A stretch of 64,000 nt of DNA from CAADGY01 sp900696665 (GTDB lineage Bacteria > Acidobacteriota > Terriglobia > Bryobacterales > Bryobacteraceae), in contig JAPSFM010000002.1 of assembly GCA_035063885.1 (NCBI GenBank), positions 94,844-158,843 on the forward strand. The letters run 5' to 3'. Below the pieces are notes generated by a model. That model did no database searches and was not told where the DNA came from. It saw only the letters and a program-made list of their open reading frames with translations. Positions 43,619 through 51,901 of the stretch are shown here, piece after piece. The translations under genes were made by a program, and so were the position numbers. Numbering within the stretch: position 1 is the first letter of the stretch; every line of letters begins with the position of its first letter.

Positions 43619-45784
43619 ATGCGTAGATCGCGAAGTGTCTTTTGGTCTGTCCTGGCCGCTTATGCCCTCGGTTCGTTTATTGCGTCCGCCCAAACCGGCA
43701 GTCGTTGGGATGTAAGGCCTGTCCACCCGGTGATGTCGGCAACAAACCTGTTGCCGAACTCGCCGGCCCTCATTAAATCGCTTGGGGACGCGGCCGAGTA
43801 CGTGTTGCGCTGGAAACTGCCTTCGGACGGAGAAGGCTGGAGGATTCGCCGCGTCGAAGCCGAGCGAGCGTTTCGTGCCGCCATAGGGCTGGAAAAACTG
43901 CCGGCGCGGACGCCGCTGAACCCCCGCATCCTCGCCCAGCAGGACAGGGGCGAGTATATCGTCGAGAACCTCGTCTTCGAAAGCCGGCCCGGTTTCCCTG
44001 TCACCGCGAATCTCTACCGGCCCAAAACATCCTCAACACAGAAGCGGCCGGCAATCCTTTCCCCCGTCGGGCATCATCTTTCGGCCGGCAAGACGGCGAC
44101 CAACGTTCAGGCCCGGTGCATTCGACTCGCAAAGATGGGTTTTATCGTCCTATCCTATGACGCCATCGGTCAGGGTGAGCGTATGAGGTTCGAAAACATA
44201 CACCATGACGCCGGCTATGCGCTGCTTCCGCTTGGGCAAACCATCGCCGGATGGATGGCTTGGGATAGCATGCGCGCGATCGACTACCTGCTGACGAGGG
44301 ACGATGTCGACGCCAGCCGTATCGGCGTAACGGGAAATTCCGGCGGTGGACTGAACACGCTGTTCACTGCCGCACTCGACAGCCGCGTCCGGGCCGCCGT
44401 AGTCGTGGGATACACCTTCGAGTTCAACAACTGGCTCAAGTACGCGGGCTCACATTGCACCTGCACGCATCTTCCCGGCGTATTCCGCAACATGGAGTGG
44501 TTTGAAATCGCGAGCCTGATTGCTCCCAGACCTCTGCTGATGCTGCAAGGCGCGAGCGACAACATTTTTCCGATCAGCGGTGCAAGGCGCGCCGCCAGCA
44601 ATACGATGGCGATTTATGCGATGACGGGGCATGGCGCGCAAGCCCGTTTCGACGAACTGGCCGGGTTGCCCCACGCTTACACGCGCCCGTACCGTGAACG
44701 AATGTACGGATGGATGGCGCACCACTTGCTGGGCGCCACGAGCGCGGAACCTATCGCAGAGGGAGAGATGAAAACGCTGCCCGAGGGTGATGCCTCATTG
44801 CTGTGTGATCCGGACGGCTCATTCATTCCTGCTGCCCCCTCGGTCCTCGGCATGACCCAAAGGGAGGCCTCGGCCATGGTTGCGAGGCTGCCGGCGGGCA
44901 ACCGCCAATCGCTCGAGAGTTGGGTTCACGACTTAGCCGCTCCTCCGGAAGCCCAGCCTCACTACCTTGCACCACAAACATTCGGAAAATCTTCTGCCGC
45001 CGGCGGAGTGATGGAAAAACTCTCATTCCTGAGCGAAGACGGGCAATACATCCCCGGATTGCTTTGGCTGCCCGAAGGCGCTCCGCCCGCGAAAACGATC
45101 GTCCTGGTTTCGGACAAAGGAAAGGGTGCGGTTGCGGAATCGGGCCTCGTGCAGCCATTGCTTGTCAGCGGTTTTGCCGTGCTCGCGGTGGACCTGCGCG
45201 GCCGCGGTGAGACACTCGGTCACTTCCGGGAACGGTGGGATACGAACTTCCGGTTGGTGGCGAACCAGGTTCTGTTTGGACGTCCACTCGCGGGCAGACG
45301 GGCTTTCGACTTGACGCGGACCATCGACTATCTGACACAAAGGCGCCTGCCGACGGATGGCCTCTCGGTAGCTGGTATAGGAGACGATGCACTACCCGTG
45401 CTGTTAGCCGCTGCTATCGACCCGCGCATCGAAAATGTCGTGGTTTCCGGGTATTTTCACAGCTTCATTTCGCAAATGAGAACATTTCCGAGGCAACTGC
45501 CCAACGCCTGGAACGACCCGCAACTGCGCGGGCGATTCGATACCGGCGAATATGAAGTCGACTTCGGTTCGGTGATTCCATCGGCTCTTCAACACGCCGA
45601 CATCCCCGATCTTCTCTCGCTGGCGGAGCCCCGGCGGGTATTGTTTTGCGACGCGAGAGACCGGAACTCGATCGGGGAAGCACTGCGGTCCCGGTTTCGC
45701 ACTGTCACTAATGGAAAAAACATCCGCTACGAACCCGCCGCCGCCCTCGACGCACGGCTGTTGTTGGAGTGGGTGAGGAAGTGA
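43619..45784 (+). CDS. Secreted two-domain alpha/beta hydrolase (acetyl xylan esterase-like)
   Basis: A 721-residue exported protein. ATG 43619 is preferred over TTG 43613; no clear Shine-Dalgarno sequence precedes either. The signal peptide runs to about residue 25 (AYALGSFIASAQ). The first hydrolase domain carries GVTGNSGGGLNT with nucleophile S241 and resembles dienelactone hydrolase/acetyl xylan esterase proteins. A second domain starting near residue 460 repeats the hydrolase plan (LLWLPEGAPPAKTIVLVSD ... VLAVDLRGRGETLG), but its nucleophile elbow reads GIGDDALPV, so it is probably inactive. It lies 30 bases after the P1 peptidase on the same strand. The ester substrate is unknown. Confidence 0.8.
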   Translation: MRRSRSVFWSVLAAYALGSFIASAQTGSRWDVRPVHPVMSATNLLPNSPALIKSLGDAAEYVLRWKLPSDGEGWRIRRVEAERAFRAAIGLEKLPARTPLNPRILAQQDRGEYIVENLVFESRPGFPVTANLYRPKTSSTQKRPAILSPVGHHLSAGKTATNVQARCIRLAKMGFIVLSYDAIGQGERMRFENIHHDAGYALLPLGQTIAGWMAWDSMRAIDYLLTRDDVDASRIGVTGNSGGGLNTLFTAALDSRVRAAVVVGYTFEFNNWLKYAGSHCTCTHLPGVFRNMEWFEIASLIAPRPLLMLQGASDNIFPISGARRAASNTMAIYAMTGHGAQARFDELAGLPHAYTRPYRERMYGWMAHHLLGATSAEPIAEGEMKTLPEGDASLLCDPDGSFIPAAPSVLGMTQREASAMVARLPAGNRQSLESWVHDLAAPPEAQPHYLAPQTFGKSSAAGGVMEKLSFLSEDGQYIPGLLWLPEGAPPAKTIVLVSDKGKGAVAESGLVQPLLVSGFAVLAVDLRGRGETLGHFRERWDTNFRLVANQVLFGRPLAGRRAFDLTRTIDYLTQRRLPTDGLSVAGIGDDALPVLLAAAIDPRIENVVVSGYFHSFISQMRTFPRQLPNAWNDPQLRGRFDTGEYEVDFGSVIPSALQHADIPDLLSLAEPRRVLFCDARDRNSIGEALRSRFRTVTNGKNIRYEPAAALDARLLLEWVRK

Positions 45785-45796
45785 GGGATAGCAGTG

Positions 45797-46133
45797 TCAT
45801 GGAAAGCGAAGATAGACCGTGAGGCCTTCTTTCACAGGCTTAACATCGTGCTCCTCACACAAAATACCCGCAGTGCGGCGCCCATCAAATCCAGGTGAGT
45901 AACCTTTTTTTCAGCCATGCTCCAAGACTCTCCGGCTTCCTGGCCGCGATGCGATCATCAAATGCCGCCGCCACTTCCCTACCGGCGAAGTGCTTAAGTG
46001 CCTCAGTGAAAAGGCGTAGTGGGTAGTTCCTTTCGCGCCTACCATAGCAGGTCCGGTATCCATCACTGGTCTCTGGTACCTGAAAGTGGAGCCGGTTTGG
46101 CGATTTCCCCCCCGGGGTAATGGGCAGTTTTAT
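45797..46133 (-). pseudogene. Frameshifted reading frame downstream of the antitoxin
   Basis: Reading the minus strand from 46133, an open frame in phase with the antitoxin gene runs 82 codons to a TGA at 45885-45887. Its text looks protein-like: RLHFQVPETSDGYRT, YPLRLFTEALKHFAGR, VAAAFDDRIAARKPES. At 45905-45911 there is a run of seven A (minus strand). Removing one A joins the frame to a second protein-like stretch, KKGYSPGFDGRRTAG ... EEHDVKPVKEGLTVYLRFP, ending at TGA 45797-45799. This looks like a small gene broken by one extra base. I do not recognise the product. It occupies nearly all of the gap between the hydrolase and the antitoxin. Confidence 0.55.
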
Positions 46134-46448
46134 TCAAGTCAGACCTCTCTCTTTTAAACACTGAACGCAATGAAGCTCTGACATGAAGAACCTCAGTGCG
46201 ATTCGCATTCGACCCCGGTCCTGACGAATCACGAGCGCGCCAACCTCTACAGGTAGCAGTGACTCCGCAAAACGCCTGGACTCCTTCCGCAACCCGGGCA
46301 TCCGCCGGCGTCGCTCCAGTTCGGCCGTAGCGGATTCCAAAACCCCGATAATCCGGGCGTTGAGATTACGGCCCTGTTGTTTTGTCTCCTGCTTCATTAC
46401 CCGGTAGACTGCTTGCGGCACCTTTTTTGGCGTGATATTCGTCAACAC
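46134..46448 (-). CDS. FitA/VapB-type ribbon-helix-helix antitoxin, orphan and extended
   Basis: A 104-residue protein whose residues 1-80 resemble FitA-like antitoxins: an RHH strand and helices (NITPKKVPQAVYRVMKQ, QQGRNLNARIIGVLESA) and the Arg-rich ELERRRRMPGLRKE. Relatives normally end near residue 80 after a segment like VIRQDR. Here the frame continues 24 residues (MRIALRFFMSELHCVQC) before TGA. The start is a GTG at 46448 with AAAGG about 7 bases before it. No PIN-domain toxin follows. It is a likely relic of a vapBC-type module, though it may still bind DNA. Confidence 0.72.
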   Translation of the reverse strand: MLTNITPKKVPQAVYRVMKQETKQQGRNLNARIIGVLESATAELERRRRMPGLRKESRRFAESLLPVEVGALVIRQDRGRMRIALRFFMSELHCVQCLKERGLT

Positions 46449-46464
46449 ACTCGACCTTTCAATG

Positions 46465-46486
46465 TGTTATACCTGTTTCAATAACA
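46465..46486. promoter_or_regulatory. Inverted repeat upstream of the antitoxin
   Basis: TGTTAT and ATAACA are separated by 10 bases. The site begins 17 bases before the antitoxin GTG and lies just before the Shine-Dalgarno sequence of the opposing DUF1549 gene. RHH antitoxins usually bind palindromes of this kind in their own promoter, so it is a candidate autoregulatory operator. Confidence 0.4.
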
Positions 46487-46495
46487 GAGGAGGGG
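46487..46495 (+). promoter_or_regulatory. Shine-Dalgarno sequence that decides a TTG start
   Basis: GAGGAGGGG sits 4 bases before TTG 46500. No in-frame ATG or GTG lies nearby, and the residues after the TTG form a proper signal peptide, so this site fixes the unusual start of the DUF1549/DUF1553 gene. Confidence 0.75.
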
Positions 46496-46499
46496 ATCG

Positions 46500-49400
46500 T
46501 TGCAGTTCCGCCTGGTTTTGTTGCTCTCCGGCGTTGCTATCGCTGCTGGGGGTGCTTCGCCGCAGAAACCCATCGACTTTAATCGCGACATCCGCCCGAT
46601 TCTTTCCGACACCTGCTTCGCCTGTCACGGACCCGATGAAAAACACCGGATGGTGGGGCTTCGCCTCGATACGAAAGACGGTGCGTTTGCGGAACGCAAA
46701 GGCGGCCCTGTCATCGTACCGGGCGATCCGGCGGCCAGCCGCCTCTACCAGCGTGTGAGCGCCGAAAAAAAGGCGATGCGCATGCCGCCTGCGGGAGCGG
46801 GCCAGGACCTGACAGCGGCACAAATCGATCTGCTGCGGCGATGGATCGCACAGGGAGCGAAATGGGAAACGCACTGGGCCTATACTACGCCCGTCCGGCC
46901 GGAACTACCCACCGTCGGTGAGAAAGGCTGGCCGCGCAACGCGATCGACAACTTTGTACTGGCCCGGCTCGAGCGGGAAGGTCTCGAACCATCGCACGAA
47001 GCGGATAAAGCCACGCTGCTGCGCCGCGTAACACTTGACCTCACCGGCCTGCCCCCGACGCCCGCCGAAGTGAACGCCTTCGTGGCAGACAAGTCCTCCG
47101 CCGCGTACGAAAAGGTTGTGGACCGGCTGCTCGCCTCGCCGCGCCATGCCGAGAGGATGGCGATGCAATGGCTGGACCTGGCGCGTTACGCCGATACGCA
47201 TGGGTATCACATCGACTCCCATCGCGACATGTGGCCCTGGCGCGACTGGCTGATCCGCGCCTTCGCGCGCAACATGCCCTACGACGAGTTCACGATAGAG
47301 CAGCTCGCCGGTGATCTGCTACCTTCCCCGACGCGGGATCAACTGATCGCGACAGGTTTCAATCGCAATCACATGATCAATTTCGAGGGCGGAGCCATTC
47401 CGGAGGAATACCACGTCGAGTATGTTGTCGATCGAGTCGAGGCTACCTCGAATGTTTGGATGGGAATGACACTCGGTTGTGCGCGTTGCCACGATCACAA
47501 ATATGATCCCGTCAGCCAGAAGGACTTCTACCGGTTTTTCGCGTTTTTCAACAATGTGTCGGACAAAGGCCTGGACGGCCGCTACGGCAACGCGGAGCCC
47601 TTCCTGCAACTCTCCACTCCCGAGCAGAAAAACCGGCTGGATAATCTCACCTGGCAGATCGAGTGCAAAGAATCGGATCTCGATGACGAACAACTGGCTC
47701 CGCAGATCGCGGAATGGGAAAAGCAGCGGCGCGCGGCGATCGCGCCGGACTCGCCCAAAGACGGACTGGTGGGCCATTGGGAATTCGACGGCCATCTCGC
47801 CGACACGTCCGGAAATTACCGGCACGCCACTGTGCCGCGCGGTGAAGTAACGTGGGCAGAAGGTCCCGTAGTTCGCTCTGCCGTTTTCAGCGGTGAAACG
47901 CACGCGAGCCTGGGCGGCGCCGCGGATTTCAACAGCGGCGATGCTTTCTCCCTGGCGCTATGGATCCGGCGATCCGGCTCGAATTTCACGGTTCTCCACA
48001 AGTCCGATCCGGGCCGGGATCACCGTGGTTTTGACATCTCTTTCGATGAGTTTATACCGGTCCCGGATCTGAGGCGGGCATCGCATCTCTCCTTCCGCCT
48101 CATTCATAAATGGCCCGGCTCGGCGATCGTGGTGCGCACACGAGAGCGCCTCATACAAGGTGATTGGGACCACATCGTAATCAACTATGATGGCTCGGGT
48201 AAGGCTGCCGGGGTGAAACTTTTCGTCAACGGCAAGCCCTATGAGACGGATGTGTTGGAGGACACGCTCGCGGGTTCGTTCCGGACGTCCGCGCCGCTCG
48301 GCATCGGCGACAAACACGTTGCCCGCCCCTATAAGGGACAGATCGATGATCTGCGAGTCTACAACCGGCAACTCACCGTGGAGGAGATCGATCACCTTGC
48401 GATTCATTATCCGATCGACACGGTTCTCGCTTCCGCCAAGCGATCGAAAGATCAGAAATCCCGTGTGCGGGAATACTTTCTCACCTACGCCGCGCCCGAA
48501 AACCTGCGCGCGGAATATCGCGAGTTGAACCGGCTCCTTAAAGAAAAGAAGGAGCTGGAAAAACAGATCCCGACTACGATGGTGATGGATGAGGGCGAGC
48601 CACGCGAAACATTCGTTCTTGGCCGTGGGGATTATCGCAACCGCACGGAGAAGGTGACTGCCGACGTCCCGTCTGCCCTGCCCCCGCTGCCCAAAGACGC
48701 ACCGCGGAACCGCCTCGGGCTCGCACGCTGGTTGATCGATCCCGCCAACCCGCTTACCTCCCGCGTGGCGGTGAACCGGTATTGGCAGATGTACTTCGGC
48801 ACCGGGCTGGTGAAAACGGTGGAGGATTTCGGATCGCAGGGGGAACCGCCGAGCCATCCGGAACTGCTGGATTGGCTTGCTACCGAATTCATCCGCACGG
48901 GATGGGATATCCGGGCCATGCAGCGGCTGATTGTTACTTCGGCGACCTACCGGCAATCATCCAAAGCTTCACCCGAACTGGTTGAGAAGGACCCGGAGAA
49001 CAGGCTGCTCGCCCGCATGTCGCGCTTCAGGTTGCCCGCCGAGACGGTACGTGACAACGCGCTTGCCATCAGCGGCCTGCTGGTCGAGAAGACCGGTGGC
49101 CCAAGCGTTTATCCGTACCAGCCGGAGGGCGTGTGGGAAGCGATTGCCTACGGCGATGTCTATTCGGCTCAGAAATACAAACAGGATCACGGCGAAGCAC
49201 TGTACCGCCGGAGCATGTATACATTCTGGAAGCGCACGGCGCCGCCGCCGGCTCTCGCTACATTCGATGCGCCGGACCGCGAAAAATGCACCGCGCGCCG
49301 GGCGCGCACGAACACGCCGCTTCAGGCGTTGGTGCTCTTGAACGACCCGACGTTTGTCGAGTCGTCGCGCAAGCTGGCGGAACACATGATGGCGGACGGC

Positions 49401-49661
49401 GGGAAGGATGCGCAGTCCCGCATTCGATACGGATGGAAGCTGGCGACGGCGCGCAACCCGGAATCCCGGGAAGTACGCCCGTTGAAAGCTTTGTTCGAAC
49501 AGGAGTACGCGAACTACCGGAATGATCGCGATAGCGCTTTAAAGTTGACCGGCGTGGGCGAATCGGAAGCGAGCGCAAAATTCGATGCGGCCGAACTAGC
49601 GGCGTGGACGACGGTAGCGAGCGTCATCCTGAACCTGGATGAAACGATCACAAAGGAATAG
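46500..49661 (+). CDS. PSCyt1-DUF1549-LamG-DUF1553 protein (cytochrome-type, secreted)
   Basis: A 1053-residue exported protein starting at TTG 46500. The signal peptide (QFRLVLLLSGVAIAAGGAS) leads into a planctomycete-type cytochrome domain with one haem motif CFACH (C39, C42, H43). DUF1549 follows (about 130-345, including KATLLRRVTLDLTGLPPTP and ARYADTHGYHIDSHRDMW). A LamG/concanavalin domain spans about 420-630 (GLVGHWEFDGHLADTSG ... IDDLRVYNRQLTVEEI), then DUF1553 (about 745-1010: NPLTSRVAVNRYWQMYFGTG, RRARTNTPLQALVLLNDPTF). These proteins nearly always pair with a DUF1501 protein, which starts 2 bases downstream. The biochemical function of the pair is not established; a role in degrading complex polymers is commonly suggested. 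Confidence 0.92.
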   Translation: MQFRLVLLLSGVAIAAGGASPQKPIDFNRDIRPILSDTCFACHGPDEKHRMVGLRLDTKDGAFAERKGGPVIVPGDPAASRLYQRVSAEKKAMRMPPAGAGQDLTAAQIDLLRRWIAQGAKWETHWAYTTPVRPELPTVGEKGWPRNAIDNFVLARLEREGLEPSHEADKATLLRRVTLDLTGLPPTPAEVNAFVADKSSAAYEKVVDRLLASPRHAERMAMQWLDLARYADTHGYHIDSHRDMWPWRDWLIRAFARNMPYDEFTIEQLAGDLLPSPTRDQLIATGFNRNHMINFEGGAIPEEYHVEYVVDRVEATSNVWMGMTLGCARCHDHKYDPVSQKDFYRFFAFFNNVSDKGLDGRYGNAEPFLQLSTPEQKNRLDNLTWQIECKESDLDDEQLAPQIAEWEKQRRAAIAPDSPKDGLVGHWEFDGHLADTSGNYRHATVPRGEVTWAEGPVVRSAVFSGETHASLGGAADFNSGDAFSLALWIRRSGSNFTVLHKSDPGRDHRGFDISFDEFIPVPDLRRASHLSFRLIHKWPGSAIVVRTRERLIQGDWDHIVINYDGSGKAAGVKLFVNGKPYETDVLEDTLAGSFRTSAPLGIGDKHVARPYKGQIDDLRVYNRQLTVEEIDHLAIHYPIDTVLASAKRSKDQKSRVREYFLTYAAPENLRAEYRELNRLLKEKKELEKQIPTTMVMDEGEPRETFVLGRGDYRNRTEKVTADVPSALPPLPKDAPRNRLGLARWLIDPANPLTSRVAVNRYWQMYFGTGLVKTVEDFGSQGEPPSHPELLDWLATEFIRTGWDIRAMQRLIVTSATYRQSSKASPELVEKDPENRLLARMSRFRLPAETVRDNALAISGLLVEKTGGPSVYPYQPEGVWEAIAYGDVYSAQKYKQDHGEALYRRSMYTFWKRTAPPPALATFDAPDREKCTARRARTNTPLQALVLLNDPTFVESSRKLAEHMMADGGKDAQSRIRYGWKLATARNPESREVRPLKALFEQEYANYRNDRDSALKLTGVGESEASAKFDAAELAAWTTVASVILNLDETITKE

Positions 49662-49663
49662 CG

Positions 49664-51106
49664 ATGAGCATTGACAACGAAATCCGGTTGAGCATGACGC
49701 GCCGTCACTTCTTTTCGCGGACCGCGACGGGAATCGGTACGGTTGCGCTGGCATCGCTGCTCAACCCGAAGCTGTTCGCTAAGCCGGGAGGTCTGCCGGA
49801 CCTTCCCCATTTCACTCCGAAGGCCAAGAGTATTATCTTCCTGCATCAATCGGGAGCACCATCGCAGATGGAGCTTTTCGATCACAAGCCGCTGCTCCAA
49901 AAACTTCACGGAACCGAATTGCCGGACTCCATCAGAAGAGGACAGCGTATCACCGGGATGACGTCGGGGCAGGATTCGTTCCCCGTCGCCGCACCTGTTT
50001 ATAGGTTCGAACAGTACGGGCAGGCCGGAGCATGGGTGAGCGAACTGATGCCGCATACCGCGAAGATCGTGGACGACATCTCGATCATCAAAACCGTAAA
50101 CACGGATGCCATCAATCATGATCCCGCTATTACGTTCATACAGACCGGCAGCCAACAACCGGGGCGTCCGAGCCTCGGCTCATGGGTCAGCTATGGTTTG
50201 GGCAGTGAGAACGAAGAGTTGCCCGCATTCGTCGTCTTTGTATCGCAGACGAGCGGATTGAATATCGACCAGCCGCTATTCTCACGATTGTGGTCCAGTG
50301 GCTTCCTGCCGTCCAGCCACCAGGGTGTCAACTTCCGCTCGGCTGGAGATCCGGTGCTCTATCTCTCCGACCCGCCGGGGATGCGCCGGGAAACGCGCCG
50401 AAGAATGCTGGACGCCCTCGAAAAGCTGAACCAGATTCGTTCGGCCGAATACGGCGACCCGGAAATACAGACGCGCATCGGGCAGTACGAGATGGCTTTC
50501 AGGATGCAGACGTCCGTGCCGGACCTGATGGATTTGTCAAACGAGCCCGAGAGCACGTTCGAAATGTACGGACCTGAGTCGCGCAAGCCGGGTTCGTATG
50601 CGCAGCATTGTTTGCTGGCACGCCGCCTGGTGGAACGCGGCGTCCGTTTTGTTCAGCTTTACAAAAGAGGGTGGGACCAGCACAATGACCTGCCTCGCGA
50701 TATCGCGCTGCAATCGAAAGCAGTAGATCAGCCGTCGGCGGCCCTGGTCCGCGATCTGAAGCAGCGAGGACTGCTGGATCAGACACTTGTTATCTGGGGG
50801 GGTGAGTTCGGCCGTACCGTGTACTGCCAGGGGAAGCTCACCACAACCAATTACGGGCGCGATCACCACCCGCGTTGTTTCGCGATGTGGATGGCTGGCG
50901 GCGGCATCAAGGCGGGTGTTTCGCTCGGCGAAACGGACGACTACTGCTACAACGTCGTCGAGGATCCGGTACACGTACACGACATCCAGGCGACGGTGCT
51001 ACATTGCCTGGGCATCGATCACAAACGGCTTACATACAAATTCCAGGGTCGGCACTTCCGGCTCACCGACGTTCACGGCGAACTGATCAAGAAGATCCTG
51101 GCATAG
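49664..51106 (+). CDS. DUF1501 protein with Tat leader
   Basis: A 480-residue protein of the DUF1501 family, distantly related in fold to alkaline phosphatase/sulfatase enzymes. The Tat leader is TRRHFFSRTATGIGTVALAS (about residues 9-28), so it is exported folded. Conserved family segments include SIIFLHQSGAPSQMELFDHK, NHDPAITFIQTGSQQPGRP, GVRFVQLYKRGWDQHNDL, LVIWGGEFGRT and GRDHHPRCFAMWMAGGG. It starts 2 bases after the DUF1549/DUF1553 stop, and AAAGGAA provides the ribosome binding site. Catalytic activity has not been shown for the family. Confidence 0.92.
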   Translation: MSIDNEIRLSMTRRHFFSRTATGIGTVALASLLNPKLFAKPGGLPDLPHFTPKAKSIIFLHQSGAPSQMELFDHKPLLQKLHGTELPDSIRRGQRITGMTSGQDSFPVAAPVYRFEQYGQAGAWVSELMPHTAKIVDDISIIKTVNTDAINHDPAITFIQTGSQQPGRPSLGSWVSYGLGSENEELPAFVVFVSQTSGLNIDQPLFSRLWSSGFLPSSHQGVNFRSAGDPVLYLSDPPGMRRETRRRMLDALEKLNQIRSAEYGDPEIQTRIGQYEMAFRMQTSVPDLMDLSNEPESTFEMYGPESRKPGSYAQHCLLARRLVERGVRFVQLYKRGWDQHNDLPRDIALQSKAVDQPSAALVRDLKQRGLLDQTLVIWGGEFGRTVYCQGKLTTTNYGRDHHPRCFAMWMAGGGIKAGVSLGETDDYCYNVVEDPVHVHDIQATVLHCLGIDHKRLTYKFQGRHFRLTDVHGELIKKILA

Positions 51107-51126
51107 CTTCTGCAACCCTGCTAAGG

Positions 51127-51897
51127 CTAAGGTGCGTCCAGGGGACGGATGTAGATATTGCGGAACGCGACGGGTCCATGATCACCCTGTAGCCTGATGG
51201 GGCCTACGGGGGTCTCGGTGCGGTCTCTGTGGCTGCCGGTGGGACCTGCCACCTCGACGTCTTCGTGCACCAGCGTTTCATTTAACAGCACACGAAGAAA
51301 CCGTGCATTCGCGATCTTCCTGCCGCCTTCAAAACGCGGCGGGCGAAACCAGACATGCAGCGATTGCCAGGTACCCGGCGGGCGGCTGGCATTGACGCGC
51401 GGCGGCCAACCTCCGGTGTTATTCCAGAGGCGGTAGATGGCTCCATTGTCGCCGGGCATCAAGACCCCGCCGAATCCATAACTGTCGAATAGCTGCAATT
51501 CGTATTTCCCGTTGAAGAAGACACCGGAATTAGACGCGGCGGCCAGCATGAACTCGAGATAAACCTCACAATCGCCGAAAGTCTCATCGCTCACTAGATA
51601 GGCAGCGCGGCCCTCACGGCCATTGGCTATGCGGTCGCCGGGGCCGGGGGTGAACGTAAGCCGCTTCGGGTCGAAGATGCGGCGCCAGGTCACGCTGCGG
51701 GTGGTGACCCAGCCGTGCGGGTCCCGCCCGGCGCCATGCCAGCCAGTTAGGTCCCGGCCATTCAGCAGAGGCCGCCACCCGGGTTGCGAAAGAAAGGGAG
51801 GGTCGCCATAGCTTTCGGTAGTATAGAGATCCGGGACCTGGGCGAACGCTGGAGTGAGCACCCAGACAAAAACCGCCGGCAATGCGCGCAACAACAT
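51127..51897 (-). CDS. DUF1080 (3-keto-disaccharide hydrolase-like) secreted protein
   Basis: A 256-residue exported protein from ATG 51897 (MLLRALPAVFVWVLTPAFAQ signal peptide). The DUF1080 beta-jelly-roll/concanavalin-like domain is marked by LLNGRDLTGWHGAG, YLVSDETFGDCEVYLEFM, NSGVFFNGKYELQLFDSYG and FRNIYIRPL. Members are annotated as 3-keto-disaccharide hydrolases or sugar-binding proteins; the actual activity is untested here. The start lies 4 bases after the stop of the upstream TonB receptor, so the two are co-transcribed, which suggests handling of the same carbohydrate. Confidence 0.88.
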   Translation of the reverse strand: MLLRALPAVFVWVLTPAFAQVPDLYTTESYGDPPFLSQPGWRPLLNGRDLTGWHGAGRDPHGWVTTRSVTWRRIFDPKRLTFTPGPGDRIANGREGRAAYLVSDETFGDCEVYLEFMLAAASNSGVFFNGKYELQLFDSYGFGGVLMPGDNGAIYRLWNNTGGWPPRVNASRPPGTWQSLHVWFRPPRFEGGRKIANARFLRVLLNETLVHEDVEVAGPTGSHRDRTETPVGPIRLQGDHGPVAFRNIYIRPLDAP

Positions 51898-51901
51898 GGG
51901 G

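Noticed and set aside
46134..46448. Possible complete toxin-antitoxin pair
   Set aside because: No PIN domain (conserved acidic residues after an N-terminal hydrophobic strand) is found on either side of the antitoxin in any frame I read.
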